From Rhodococcus tukisamuensis NBRC 100609 (GTDB lineage Bacteria > Actinomycetota > Actinomycetes > Mycobacteriales > Mycobacteriaceae), in contig NZ_BCXG01000012.1 in assembly GCF_001894985.1 (NCBI RefSeq), forward strand, positions 62,001 through 126,000: a stretch of 64,000 nucleotides of DNA. Direction: 5' to 3'. A model generated the notes under the pieces. It ran no database searches and was not told the origin of the DNA. It was given only the letters and a program-made list of their open reading frames with translations. Shown here one piece after another: positions 16,712 through 25,941 of the stretch. Position 1 is the stretch's first letter. Every line of letters begins with the position of its first letter. The position numbers were made by a program, and so were the translations under genes.

Positions 16712-18417
16712 CCACCCGCGACACCTCGTCCGAGGTCGCCGACATCGCGCCCGGATCCGAGACGACCGGAGTCTTCACCCACCGCCAGATCCTGACGATC
16801 CTCAGCGGCCTGATGCTCGGCATGTTCCTCGCCGCGCTGGACCAGACCATCGTCTCCACCTCGATCCGCACCATCGCCGACGACCTCGACGGCTACGCGC
16901 TGCAGGCCTGGGTCACCACGGCGTACCTGATCACCGCGACCCTGGCGACCCCGCTGTACGGCAAGTTGTCCGACATGTACGGCCGCAAACCGTTCTTCAT
17001 GGCCGCGATCATCATCTTCGTGCTGGGTTCGCTGCTGTGCACGCTGGCCCAGTCGATGTACATGCTCGCCGCCTTCCGCGCCTTCCAGGGTCTCGGTGCC
17101 GGCGGCCTGATGTCCCTGGCGCTGGCCATTCTCGGGGACATCGTCGGCCCCCGTGAGCGTGCCAAGTACCAGGGCTACTTCCTCGCCGTGTTCGGTACCT
17201 CGAGCGTGCTCGGTCCGGTGCTCGGCGGCCTGCTCAGCGGTCAGGACACCATCCTCGGAATCGACGGCTGGCGTTGGGTTTTCCTGGTGAACGTGCCCAT
17301 CGGCATCGTCGCGTTCGCGGTGGTGTTCAAGGTGCTGAACCTGCCCAAGGTCCGCCGGCCCGACGTGCGGATCGACTTCTGGGGCGCGCTGGTTCTGGCG
17401 GTCGGCATCGTCCCGCTGCTGGTGGTTGCCGAGCAGGGGCGTGAATGGGGTTGGAGCAGCACCCGTTCGGTTTCCTGCTACGTGATCGGCGGGGTCGGGG
17501 TGATCGCCTTCGTGTTCGTCGAGAAGCGGATGCGCGACGCGGCGCTGATCCCGCTGCGCATGTTCCGGAACTCGACTTTTGCGATGGGCGTGGTCATCTC
17601 GGTGGTGGTGGGCGCGGCCATGTTCGGCGGCATCTCGCTGATCCCGCAGTACCTGCAGGTGGTCCGCGGCGCCAGCCCCACGATGGCGGGAATCCAGATG
17701 CTGCCGATGGTGGTCGGCATGATGTCGGCCTCCATCATGTCCGGGCAGCTGATCGCGAAGACCGGGCGATACCGGGTCTTCCCGGTGGTCGGAGCGGTGC
17801 TGCTCACGCTCGGCGTCTTCCTCATGCACTACGTCGAGGCGGACACCTCGCTGGCCATCGTCATGTGCTTCATGTTCATCACCGGATTCGGCCTCGGCAA
17901 TCTGATGCAGCCGCTGACGCTCGCGATCCAGAACGCGCTGCCCCCACAGGACATGGGTGTCTCCACCGCCGCGGCGACGTTCTTCCGGCAGATCGGCGGC
18001 ACCCTCGGCGTCGCGGTCTTCCTGTCCATCCTGTTCGCGCAGCTGACGCCGAACATCTCCGACCAGTTGCGCACGGCGGCCCAGGACCCCGCCTACCAGC
18101 AGGCCGTGGTCGCGGGCCTGCACAGCTCCAACCCGGCCGACGTCGCGCTGGCGACGGGGCTGGTCAACCACGACGTGTCGGCGGCGGGCGCGGTGCTCAG
18201 GGACAGCTCGATCGTCCAGCAGCTCAGCCCGGAGCTGGCGGAGCCGTTCAAGGTCGGCTTCGCGGACTCGATGTCGACGGTGTTCCTGGCTGTCACCGCG
18301 ATCGCGCTGCTGGGCCTGGTGCTGGTGCTGTTCTGGAAGGAGGTGCCGCTGCGGGTCGGCGGCGGCCTCGCGGCGTCGGCGGCGGCGCAGCGGGAGCAGG
18401 AGGCGTCGGCGGACTAG
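16708..18417 (+). CDS. MFS multidrug exporter, DHA2 / EmrB-QacA type
   Basis: A 569-residue, 14-helix drug:proton antiporter. It has the DHA2 opening MLGMFLAALDQTIVSTSIRT, the loop 2-3 motif LYGKLSDMYGRKPFFM, and the motif-C-like GLGAGGLMSLALAILGDIVG region. The extra long loop near the C-terminal side holds the run QLTPNISDQLRTAAQDPAYQ. It is translationally coupled to the upstream MarR gene and should export a toxic compound sensed by that regulator; the compound is unknown. Confidence 0.92.
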   Translation: MTTRDTSSEVADIAPGSETTGVFTHRQILTILSGLMLGMFLAALDQTIVSTSIRTIADDLDGYALQAWVTTAYLITATLATPLYGKLSDMYGRKPFFMAAIIIFVLGSLLCTLAQSMYMLAAFRAFQGLGAGGLMSLALAILGDIVGPRERAKYQGYFLAVFGTSSVLGPVLGGLLSGQDTILGIDGWRWVFLVNVPIGIVAFAVVFKVLNLPKVRRPDVRIDFWGALVLAVGIVPLLVVAEQGREWGWSSTRSVSCYVIGGVGVIAFVFVEKRMRDAALIPLRMFRNSTFAMGVVISVVVGAAMFGGISLIPQYLQVVRGASPTMAGIQMLPMVVGMMSASIMSGQLIAKTGRYRVFPVVGAVLLTLGVFLMHYVEADTSLAIVMCFMFITGFGLGNLMQPLTLAIQNALPPQDMGVSTAAATFFRQIGGTLGVAVFLSILFAQLTPNISDQLRTAAQDPAYQQAVVAGLHSSNPADVALATGLVNHDVSAAGAVLRDSSIVQQLSPELAEPFKVGFADSMSTVFLAVTAIALLGLVLVLFWKEVPLRVGGGLAASAAAQREQEASAD

Positions 18418-18453
18418 GGTGTGCCTTTTCGTCGGGCAGGGCATGATTGTCGG

Positions 18454-18960
18454 ATGCAGGTGACAATTCACTCGGAGTTGGTGGGTCCGCTGTCGTTGGA
18501 CACTGATTCCGGATTTGCCGACGCGGTCACCATTCGAACTCCGAACGGTGCTGTGCCTGTGTGGCTGGGCATCTTCGAGGGCGTTTCTCAGAACGGCAAG
18601 CTTCTGGGTGAGACGGGTGGCCTCATCGACGCGTTCCCCGAGTTGGTGGGCAAGGCGAGGAAGCTCCTTGTGGAAGATCTCGGCACCGGGACGCAGGTCG
18701 CCCAGTTCGTGGAGTTTCATTCGGACGAGCTCGACCTTCCGGAAGTCCGAAAAGTGCACGAGGAGTATCGAAATCAGCGCGCCACGGCGGAAGCGCTGGT
18801 GGCTCTCTTGGACCCGAAGGCATTTGTCTTGTCGGTGGGTGAAGGTGGTGGCCTGGAGAGCTGGATCGATTTCACGCTGTCGCCGGATGTTTCCGACCAG
18901 CTCCTGGTCGTTCGCTTCGATTCGGACCGACACGCGACGAGGATCTCGTGGGAAAGCTGA
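18454..18960 (+). CDS. Uncharacterised protein, possibly DUF2004-like
   Basis: A 168-residue soluble protein I do not firmly recognise. It begins QVTIHSELVGPLSLDTDSG and has no signal peptide or membrane helix. A middle part rich in Glu/Val (EFHSDELDLPEVRKVHEEYR) leads to a C-terminal beta-rich end (FTLSPDVSDQLLVVRFD). The arrangement recalls DUF2004 proteins, which are often near polymorphic toxins as immunity-like genes, but no toxin gene is adjacent here. Its base composition is visibly lower in GC than its neighbours, a hint of recent arrival. Confidence 0.55.
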   Translation: MQVTIHSELVGPLSLDTDSGFADAVTIRTPNGAVPVWLGIFEGVSQNGKLLGETGGLIDAFPELVGKARKLLVEDLGTGTQVAQFVEFHSDELDLPEVRKVHEEYRNQRATAEALVALLDPKAFVLSVGEGGGLESWIDFTLSPDVSDQLLVVRFDSDRHATRISWES

Positions 18961-19006
18961 GGGATCGAACTCGCGTCAACGCACAACCAGGTCGGGAGAC
19001 ACGCCC

Positions 19007-19660
19007 TCAGACGCGCCGCATCACCGAGACCACCTTGCCCAGCACCACGGCCTCGTCGCCGTCGATGACGTCGTAGGCGGGGTTGCGCGGCTCGAGGTAG
19101 ACATGCCCGCTCCGGCGTCGGAACACCTTCACCGTGGCCTCGCCGTCGATCATCGCGGCGACGATCTCGCCCGAATGTGCCTCGTGCTGCTGGCGTACCA
19201 CCACGATGTCCCCGTCGCAGATCGAGGCGTCGACCATCGAATCGCCGCGCACGCGCAGTCCGAACACGGTGCCGGACCCGACCAGCTCGCGCGGCAGGGT
19301 CATCACGTCCCCGGCGTGCTCCTCGGCGAGGATGGGGCTGCCGGCGGCGATGTCGCCGACCACGGGCACGGCCACCGAGTTCCCGCCCGACTGCCGTGGC
19401 TCGGAGGCCCGCAGGAACGGGCGCACGTCGACCGGCCGTGACATCCCCTCGCCCCGCCGCAGAAAGCCCTTCTCCTCCAGGCTCTTCAGGTGTCTCGACA
19501 CCGACGACGACGACCGTAGGCCAACCACGTCCCCGATCTGCCGGGTGTTCGGCGGATACCCGTGCGCGACCACCCAGTCCAGGATCGTGGCGAGAATCTG
19601 CTGCTGGCGGGGCGGCAGTGTCGAGGTGTCGAGGTGGTCGAGGTCGTCGTATCCGGTCAC
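19007..19660 (-). CDS. LexA-family self-cleaving repressor
   Basis: A 217-residue LexA-type repressor. The N-terminal winged helix reads GYPPNTRQIGDVVGLRSSSS. The cleavage site is the Ala-Gly of VVGDIAAGSP, the catalytic serine lies in GDSMVDAS, and the general-base lysine lies in EATVKVF, so RecA-stimulated autocleavage is expected. The recognition helix differs from the [20 protein letters not shown] I remember in mycobacterial LexA, so this may be a second LexA with its own targets. The GTG start lacks a clear SOS box upstream (no CGAAC-N4-GTTCG seen). It sits beside a low-GC gene, outside the usual lexA neighbourhood. Confidence 0.85.
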   Translation of the reverse strand: MTGYDDLDHLDTSTLPPRQQQILATILDWVVAHGYPPNTRQIGDVVGLRSSSSVSRHLKSLEEKGFLRRGEGMSRPVDVRPFLRASEPRQSGGNSVAVPVVGDIAAGSPILAEEHAGDVMTLPRELVGSGTVFGLRVRGDSMVDASICDGDIVVVRQQHEAHSGEIVAAMIDGEATVKVFRRRSGHVYLEPRNPAYDVIDGDEAVVLGKVVSVMRRV

Positions 19661-19780
19661 TCGGCGAATGGTAGTGGTGGCCAGCGACAGTCGGCATGCC
19701 CCCTCCGCGCCGGGGTCGGGCGACAGGGCGGAATGCACTGCGGCCCAGTCACGTCCGGGTTCGGTGCCCCTCGGCGTGAA

Positions 19781-19824
19781 AACAAGTGTGGGGTTCCGCC
19801 CGGCTGCCGGACGAAACCCCACAC
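19781..19824 (-). terminator. Rho-independent terminator of ppa
   Basis: Reading leftward, stem GTGTGGGGTT / AACCCCACAC with an inner CCGGC/GCCGG pairing is followed by TTGTTTTC, a T-rich tail. It lies about 20 bases past the ppa stop codon. Confidence 0.75.
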
Positions 19825-19845
19825 GTTGACTTCAGACGAAGCGGC

Positions 19846-20337
19846 TCAGTGGCCGCCGTTGTCCTTCAGACGCTTGAACGAGGCCTCGATCTCGGCCTCC
19901 GCCTCGGCGCGCCCGACCCAGTCGGCGCCGGTGACGTGCTTGTTGGGCTCGAGGTCCTTGTAGTGGACGAAGAAGTGCTTGATCGCGTCCAGCTCGAACT
20001 GCGAGATGTCGCTCAGGTCCTGGATGTGGTCCCAGCGGGTGTCGCCGGCCGGCACGCACAGCACCTTGTCGTCTCCGCCGGCCTCGTCGACCATCTTGAA
20101 CATGGCGACCGGGCGGGCCTCGACGATGACGCCGGGGAAGACCGACTCGGGGAGCAGGACCATCGCGTCGAGCGGGTCGCCGTCCTCACCGAGGGTGTTC
20201 TCGATGAAGCCGTAGTCGGCGGGGTATCCCATCGCGGTGTAGAGGTAGCGGTCCAGCTTCACACGGCCGGTCTCGTGGTCGACCTCGTACTTGTTGCGCT
20301 GACCCTTGGGGATCTCGATGGTGACGTCGAACTCCAC
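19846..20337 (-). CDS. ppa: Inorganic pyrophosphatase
   Basis: A 163-residue family-I pyrophosphatase, which hydrolyses pyrophosphate to drive biosynthetic reactions in the cytoplasm. It carries the Mg2+-binding signature [30 protein letters not shown], and the C-terminal region [14 protein letters not shown]. The size is normal for bacteria. The start is GTG with GAGGAA about six bases upstream. It is divergent from dacB, as in mycobacteria. Confidence 0.96.
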   Translation of the reverse strand: MEFDVTIEIPKGQRNKYEVDHETGRVKLDRYLYTAMGYPADYGFIENTLGEDGDPLDAMVLLPESVFPGVIVEARPVAMFKMVDEAGGDDKVLCVPAGDTRWDHIQDLSDISQFELDAIKHFFVHYKDLEPNKHVTGADWVGRAEAEAEIEASFKRLKDNGGH

Positions 20338-20491
20338 GCCGCTTCCTCGCTTTGTCTCGGTGGATGATGCCGGGTCAGGGTAACCGGTCGACGATACTGT
20401 GGAACAACGGAACGACCAGTGGAGTGCCGCGGGGGCGGACCACGACGAAATCGGAGGGGTGTTGGCGAAGGCAGGCGCGAAGGACCGCAAG

Positions 20492-21880
20492 ATGGGGTCC
20501 CTGGCCGCGCAACGGCGCAAACGGGTTCGGATTCTGCTGATCGCGGTGCTGGTCGCGGCGCTCGGCGCCACGGGCACAGTGCTCGCCGTCACCCGCCCCG
20601 ACCTCGGTCTTTCGGCGGACGCGACGACCACCGCGACCAACCCGGCGCCGCCGCCGGTGCTGCCGACGCCACAGGTCGCCCCGGTGCCCGACGACGCACC
20701 GATGCCGACGCCGGCCGGGCTGGCCGCCGCGCTGGCCCCCGGTCTGGCCAACCCGGATCTCGGGACGTTCACCGGGGTGGTCTCCGACGCCGCGACAGGG
20801 GCGGTGCTCTGGAGCCAGGGCCCCGACGCCCCCATGGTCCCGGCGTCGACCACCAAGGTGCTCACCGCGACCGCGGCGCTGCTCGCGCTCGGCCCCGAGC
20901 ACCGCGTCGCCACCCGGGTGGTGCGCGGCGAGACGCCGGGCCAGATCGTGCTGGTCGGCGGCGGTGACCCGACGATGACCGCCCAACCGGCCGGCCAGCC
21001 CGGCTTCTACCCGGGTGCCGCCCGCCTCGACGACCTGGCCGCCCAGGTCCGCAACTCCGGCGTGGTGGTGGACAGCGTCGTCGTCGACAACGGCGCCTAC
21101 GCGGGCCCGGCGCTGGCGCAGGGCTGGTTCCCCGCCGACGTCGGCGCCGGCTACATCGCGCCGATGGAGCCGGTGATGCTGGACGGCGGACGCCTGCGCC
21201 CGCTCGAGGACGAGTCCCCGCGCAGCGCCACCCCCGCCCTCGACACCGGTCGGCTGCTGGCCGCCGCGCTGGGCGCCGACCCGGCCGCCGTCACCGTCGG
21301 TACCGCACCGTCCGGCGCCGCCCCGCTCGCGTCGGTGGAATCGGCGCCGCTGCGGGACCGGCTCGGACAGATGATGGGGCACTCGGACAACGTGCTCGCC
21401 GAGGCCGTCGGCCGCGAGATCGCGATGAAGGCGGGCATGGAGCCGTCGTTCGGCGGAGCGGTCGCCGCCATCTCCCAGACCCTCGTCGCCGGCGGATTCG
21501 ACGTCGGCGGGCTGACCCTGCACGACGCGAGCGGGCTGTCCGTCGACGATCGGATCCCGGCCCGGTTGCTGGACCGCGCGCTGACTGCGGCGGCAGGCGA
21601 CTCCGCCCCGAAGCTGCGGCCGCTGCTGGACTACCTGCCCGTCGCCGGTGCCACTGGCACCCTCTCGGACCGGTACGCCTCCGGCGACCGCAACGGCGCC
21701 GGCTGGGTGCGCGCCAAGACCGGCACGCTGTCGGCCGCGAGCGCGCTCGCCGGGTACGTCACCGACGTCGGCAACCGGGTGCTCACCTTCTCGCTGATGT
21801 CCAACGACCGTCCGCCGCAGGTCAGCCGCCCGGCCCTCGACGCGCTCGCCTCGACGCTGCGCTCTTGTGGGTGTCAGTGA
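20492..21880 (+). CDS. dacB: D-Ala-D-Ala carboxypeptidase/endopeptidase (PBP4-type)
   Basis: A low-molecular-weight penicillin-binding protein of the S13 family that trims or cleaves peptidoglycan stem peptides outside the membrane. All three motifs are present: PASTTK (serine nucleophile), GHSDNV (SxN) and AKTGTLS (KTG). A single helix, [19 protein letters not shown], anchors or exports it; a Pro/Thr-rich linker follows. ATG 20492 has AAGGA seven bases upstream. An in-frame GTG at 20399 would add 31 residues and is possible. It is the first gene of a coupled run with the zinc protease, tilS and hpt. Confidence 0.93.
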   Translation: MGSLAAQRRKRVRILLIAVLVAALGATGTVLAVTRPDLGLSADATTTATNPAPPPVLPTPQVAPVPDDAPMPTPAGLAAALAPGLANPDLGTFTGVVSDAATGAVLWSQGPDAPMVPASTTKVLTATAALLALGPEHRVATRVVRGETPGQIVLVGGGDPTMTAQPAGQPGFYPGAARLDDLAAQVRNSGVVVDSVVVDNGAYAGPALAQGWFPADVGAGYIAPMEPVMLDGGRLRPLEDESPRSATPALDTGRLLAAALGADPAAVTVGTAPSGAAPLASVESAPLRDRLGQMMGHSDNVLAEAVGREIAMKAGMEPSFGGAVAAISQTLVAGGFDVGGLTLHDASGLSVDDRIPARLLDRALTAAAGDSAPKLRPLLDYLPVAGATGTLSDRYASGDRNGAGWVRAKTGTLSAASALAGYVTDVGNRVLTFSLMSNDRPPQVSRPALDALASTLRSCGCQ

Positions 21881-22959
21881 CGTTGCTGCCGATGACCCAG
21901 GACGGTTCGGATGCGCCCGGTGGGCTCGCCGGGGCGGTCGACTGGGATGTCGCAGCATGGGCCGGGGTTCGGCTGTCCCGACCAGGCCCACGCACCAGCC
22001 GGTACTCCGCGGAGGCCGTCGTCGCGGAACTGTCGGAGGCGTCGGTGCGCGCCGAGGGACCGGTCCGGGAGGTCACCGGGCTCGCCGACGGGCTGCCCGT
22101 GCCGCAGGCCCGGGTGGTGGACCGCGCCGGCTGGATCCGGGCCGCCGCCGACTCGATGGCCAATCTCACGGGTGACGCCGACCGGCCGACCACCGGCGGG
22201 GGACTGCTCGCCGGCCGGCCGGCCGGGCTGCAGGCGGGAGCAATGCTGGCGTTCCTGTCCTCGGCGATCCTCGGCCAGTACGACCCGTTCACCGGCGAGC
22301 ACGGCACACTGCTGCTGGTGGCGCCGAACGTGGTGTCCGTCGAGCGCACGCTGCGGGTGGTGCCGAGCGACTTCCGGCTGTGGGTGTGCCTGCACGAGGT
22401 CACCCACCGGGTGCAGTTCTCGTCCGCGCCGTGGATCGCGGACTACATGCGCGAGAGCGTCGCGACCCTGGGGGCCGCGGGCGACGAACCGATCGCCGAC
22501 CTGATCGGCCGGCTCGTCGAGGAACTGCGCAGGCGTCGCGGCGGCGTCGAGCAGGCGCCCGAGGAACGCGGCCTGCTCGGGCTGCTGCGCGCGACCCAGT
22601 CGGAGTCGCAGCGCGTGGCATTGGACCGGCTGCTGATTCTCGGCACCCTGCTCGAGGGGCACGCCGACCACGTGATGGACGCGGTCGGGCCGGCGGTGGT
22701 CCCAACGGTGGCGCAGATCCGGGACGCCTTCGACAAGCGCCGGGCGCGGCAGAGCAACCCGCTGCAGCGGCTGGTCCGGGCGCTGCTCGGGATGGACGCG
22801 AAGATGGCGCAGTACGTGCGCGGCAAGGCCTTCGTCGACGCCGTCGTCGGCCGGGTCGGGATGAGCGAGTTCAACGCCGTCTGGACCGGGCCCGACACGC
22901 TGCCCCGGGTCGACGAGATCGACGACCACGAGAAGTGGATCGCCCGGGTGCTGGGATGA
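21877..22959 (+). CDS. Zinc-dependent metalloprotease family protein (Rv3626c-like)
   Basis: A 360-residue protein of the actinobacterial family once labelled coenzyme-F420-biosynthesis-associated. It has the zincin motif LHEVTHRVQF (HExxH) and, downstream, a conserved glutamate in LLEGHADHVMDAVG, likely the third ligand. It lacks a signal peptide, so it is cytoplasmic. The substrate is unknown. The GTG at 21877 overlaps the dacB stop (GTGA), which decides the start; ATG 21892 is the alternative. Its stop overlaps tilS in the same way. This gene order is also found in M. tuberculosis. Confidence 0.88.
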   Translation: MTLLPMTQDGSDAPGGLAGAVDWDVAAWAGVRLSRPGPRTSRYSAEAVVAELSEASVRAEGPVREVTGLADGLPVPQARVVDRAGWIRAAADSMANLTGDADRPTTGGGLLAGRPAGLQAGAMLAFLSSAILGQYDPFTGEHGTLLLVAPNVVSVERTLRVVPSDFRLWVCLHEVTHRVQFSSAPWIADYMRESVATLGAAGDEPIADLIGRLVEELRRRRGGVEQAPEERGLLGLLRATQSESQRVALDRLLILGTLLEGHADHVMDAVGPAVVPTVAQIRDAFDKRRARQSNPLQRLVRALLGMDAKMAQYVRGKAFVDAVVGRVGMSEFNAVWTGPDTLPRVDEIDDHEKWIARVLG

Positions 22960-23993
22960 GCCGGGCGGAGCCCGCGGAACCGGGTGGCCGCCTGCCCGAA
23001 GGCCCGGCGCTGCTCGAGGTGCGGCACGCGGTCCGCCGCTGGCGGGACGAGTACGGCGGCGACGCCGGCGTCGCGGTCGGGCTCTCCGGCGGTGGCGACT
23101 CGCTGGCGCTGACCGCGGCCGCCGTCGCGGAGGCGGGGCCGGTGCATGCGCTCGTCGTCGACCACCGGCTGCAGGACGGCTCCGGCGAGGTGGCCGCGCG
23201 GGCAGCCGAGCGCGCTCTGGCGTTGGGCTGCGCGTCGGCCCGGGTGCTGGCGGTGCGGGTGCAGGGCGCGGGCGGCCTGGAGGCGGCCGCGCGGCGGGCG
23301 CGCTACGAGGCACTCGACGACGCGCGTGGCGCCCGCCCCGTACTGCTCGGGCACACCCTCGACGACCAGGCGGAGACGGTGCTGCTCGGTCTCTCCCGCG
23401 GGTCCGGTCCGCGCTCGCTGGCCGGTATGCGCGCCGACGACCCGCCGTGGGGGCGGCCGCTGCTGCGGGTGCGTCGCGCCGTGACCGCCCGCGCCTGCGT
23501 CGAGCTGGGTCTGCAGCCCTATCAGGACCCCCACAATTCGAGCCCCGAGTTCACCCGGGTCCGGCTGCGCTCCGAGGCGCTGCCGCTGCTCGAGCAGATT
23601 CTCGGCGGCGGTGTCGCGCCCGCCCTGGCACGCACCGCCGACCAGCTACGCGAGGACGGTGAAGTGCTCGACGGGCTCGCGGCGGAACTGCTGGCGTCGG
23701 CCGAACGGGTCGACGACGGGACCAGGGTGCTCGACGTCGAAGCCCTCGCCGATGCGCATCCCGCGGTGCGACGCCGGGCGCTGCGGGCCTGGCTGCTCGG
23801 GCAGGGTGCGCGGGCCCTGACGGACCGGCAGCTGCGGACGGCCGACGACCTGGTCGGGCACTGGCGCGGGCAGGGCGGGGTGGCAGTCGGCGGCGGTCGA
23901 CCGGGCGCGAGGTTGGTGCTCTCGCGGCGACGTGGCAGGCTGTCGGTCGGGCTCGTCAGCGACCAACAAATCAGCGACCAACAAAGGGGTTAG
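22956..23993 (+). CDS. tilS: tRNA(Ile)-lysidine synthetase
   Basis: A 345-residue PP-loop ATPase that converts the wobble cytidine of tRNA-Ile (CAU) to lysidine so that it reads AUA. The PP-loop is [12 protein letters not shown] near residue 45, followed by [10 protein letters not shown] and [20 protein letters not shown], all TilS hallmarks. The C-terminal substrate-binding part is short, as in other Mycobacteriales. ATG overlaps the upstream stop (ATGA). Confidence 0.95.
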   Translation: MSRAEPAEPGGRLPEGPALLEVRHAVRRWRDEYGGDAGVAVGLSGGGDSLALTAAAVAEAGPVHALVVDHRLQDGSGEVAARAAERALALGCASARVLAVRVQGAGGLEAAARRARYEALDDARGARPVLLGHTLDDQAETVLLGLSRGSGPRSLAGMRADDPPWGRPLLRVRRAVTARACVELGLQPYQDPHNSSPEFTRVRLRSEALPLLEQILGGGVAPALARTADQLREDGEVLDGLAAELLASAERVDDGTRVLDVEALADAHPAVRRRALRAWLLGQGARALTDRQLRTADDLVGHWRGQGGVAVGGGRPGARLVLSRRRGRLSVGLVSDQQISDQQRG

Positions 23994-23997
23994 CGCC

Positions 23998-24552
23998 GTG
24001 TACGAAGGCGACATCGCATCGGTCTTGATTTCCGAGGAAGAGATCCGCGAGAAGACGGCCGAGCTGGCCGCGATCATCGCGGAGCGCTACCCGGTCGACG
24101 CGCCGGAGGGTGACCTGCTCTTGGTGGGCGTGCTCAAGGGCGCCGTCTTCTTCATGACCGACCTGGCCCGGGCCCTGCCGATCCCCACCCAGATGGAGTT
24201 CATGGCGGTGAGCTCCTACGGCTCGTCAACCTCCTCCTCGGGCGTGGTGCGGATCCTCAAGGACCTCGACAAGGACATCGCCGGCCGGAACGTGCTGATC
24301 GTCGAGGACATCATCGACTCCGGACTGACGCTGTCCTGGCTGATGCGCAACCTGTCGACCCGCAACCCGGCCTCGCTCGAGGTGGTCACGCTGCTGCGCA
24401 AGCCCGACGCGGTCAAGGCCGACGTCCCGGTCGCCAACGTGGGCTTCGACATCCCCAACGAGTTCGTCGTCGGCTACGGCCTCGACTACGCCGAGCGCTA
24501 CCGCGACCTGCCCTACATCGGCACCCTCGAGCCCACCGTCTACGGCGGCTGA
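23998..24552 (+). CDS. hpt: Hypoxanthine phosphoribosyltransferase
   Basis: A 184-residue purine salvage enzyme joining hypoxanthine or guanine to PRPP. The PRPP-binding motif is [16 protein letters not shown], and [20 protein letters not shown] near the end is characteristic. GTG 23998 is preceded by AAAGGGG eight bases upstream and lies 4 bases after the tilS stop, so it belongs to the same operon. Confidence 0.96.
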   Translation: MYEGDIASVLISEEEIREKTAELAAIIAERYPVDAPEGDLLLVGVLKGAVFFMTDLARALPIPTQMEFMAVSSYGSSTSSSGVVRILKDLDKDIAGRNVLIVEDIIDSGLTLSWLMRNLSTRNPASLEVVTLLRKPDAVKADVPVANVGFDIPNEFVVGYGLDYAERYRDLPYIGTLEPTVYGG

Positions 24553-24565
24553 GGACCCACCCGCG

Positions 24566-25903
24566 ATGACGGGCCCGGACTTCACCGCCGCGTCCATCGC
24601 CGCCCGCGTGCGGGCCGGTGAGCTCACCCCGCTCGACGCCGTCGACGACGCGCTGGGCCGGATCGCCGCCCGCGACCCGCGGTTCCGGGCCTTCGTCACC
24701 GTGCGCGCCGAGCAGGCCCGTGCCGAGGCGGCCGCGCTGGCCGGCCGCGCCGATCTCGCGTCGCTGCCGCTGGCGGGCGTACCGATCGCCGTCAAGGACA
24801 ACGTCGCGGTCACCGGTCACCCGGAGGGCGACGGCTCCGCGGCCACCTCGAGGGTTCCCAAGACCGAGGATCACGTCGTGGTGGCGCGGCTGCGGGCCGC
24901 GGGCGCGGTGGTCGTCGGCATCACCGCCGTCCCCGAACTGTGCGTGTGGGGCGCCACCGACACCCCCGACGCGATCACCCGGAACCCGTGGAACCCGGAG
25001 CGGACGCCTGGCGGCTCGTCCGGCGGGTCGGCCGCGGCCGTTGCCGCGGGCATGGTGCCGGTTGCGCACGGCAACGACGGCATGGGCTCGATCCGTATCC
25101 CGGCCGCGGACTGCGGGCTGTTCGGAATCAAGCCCGGACGCGGGCTGGTGCCCGCCGAGCTGGGCGTGAACTCCTGGTTCGGCATGTCGGAGAACGGCCC
25201 ACTGACGACCACGGTCGAGGACGCGGCGCTGTTGCTCTCGGTGATGGCCGGGCGGCCCGAACTCGCGGAGATCGCCGACCCCGGCGCCCTGAGGATCGGG
25301 GTGTCGGTGGCCTCGCCGCTGCGGGTGATGCGGGTGGACCCGCACTGGCGGGCCGCGGCCGAGGGCGCCGCCGCGGTGCTCGGCGGGGCCGGTCACCACG
25401 TTGCGACCGCGCGGTTGCCGTATCCGGTGAACCCGCTGCCGCTGTTTGCGCGCTGGACCGCGGGCACCGCGGCGGACGCGAAGTCGCTGGACCCCGCGCT
25501 GTTGCAGCCGCGGACCCGACGGCACGCGGCGCTCGGCCGGGTGTTGGCGGGCCGGGTCACCGCGGGCCCGGTGGATCGACTGGTGTCGGCGCTCGAGAGT
25601 TACTTCACCGAGCACGACGTGGTGATCACCCCGACCCTCGCGGCCGCGCCGATCCCGGCGTTGCGGTGGAGCGAGAAGTCCTGGCTGTCGAACGTGGTGG
25701 CCAACATCCGGTACGCGCCGTTCCCGTCGTTGTGGAACCTGGTCGGCTGGCCCGCGGCCAGTGTCCCGGTAGGCATCCACCCGGAGTCGGGCACGCCGCT
25801 CGGGGTGCAGATCGCCGCGCCGCCCGGGGGCGAGGCACGGATCCTGGCCGTCGCCGCGCAGTTCGAGCAACTGCGGCCCTGGACGCGGGTCGCGTCGGTG
25901 TGA
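24566..25903 (+). CDS. Amidase-signature family amidase
   Basis: A 445-residue amidase-signature enzyme with the full Ser-cisSer-Lys set: the lysine in PIAVKDNVAV, the Gly/Ser-rich loop TPGGSSGGSAAAVAAG, and the nucleophile region DGMGSIRIPAADCGLFGIKP. It hydrolyses a carboxamide; the substrate is not readable. It is not GatA, since it is alone and shorter at the C-terminus. It follows hpt after 13 bases and is probably cotranscribed, although I do not remember it in the mycobacterial version of this block. In principle it could use amides made by the nitrile-hydratase-type enzyme at 47 kb, but they are far apart. Confidence 0.9.
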   Translation: MTGPDFTAASIAARVRAGELTPLDAVDDALGRIAARDPRFRAFVTVRAEQARAEAAALAGRADLASLPLAGVPIAVKDNVAVTGHPEGDGSAATSRVPKTEDHVVVARLRAAGAVVVGITAVPELCVWGATDTPDAITRNPWNPERTPGGSSGGSAAAVAAGMVPVAHGNDGMGSIRIPAADCGLFGIKPGRGLVPAELGVNSWFGMSENGPLTTTVEDAALLLSVMAGRPELAEIADPGALRIGVSVASPLRVMRVDPHWRAAAEGAAAVLGGAGHHVATARLPYPVNPLPLFARWTAGTAADAKSLDPALLQPRTRRHAALGRVLAGRVTAGPVDRLVSALESYFTEHDVVITPTLAAAPIPALRWSEKSWLSNVVANIRYAPFPSLWNLVGWPAASVPVGIHPESGTPLGVQIAAPPGGEARILAVAAQFEQLRPWTRVASV

Positions 25904-25941
25904 CTGCCGGCGGGTCGCGTCGGTGTGACTGGACGCGGTGA

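Noticed and set aside
16621-18933. A 770-codon minus-strand frame opposite the MFS gene
   Set aside because: His/Asp/Arg-rich shadow composition; the DHA2 exporter and MarR genes are clearly real on the other strand.
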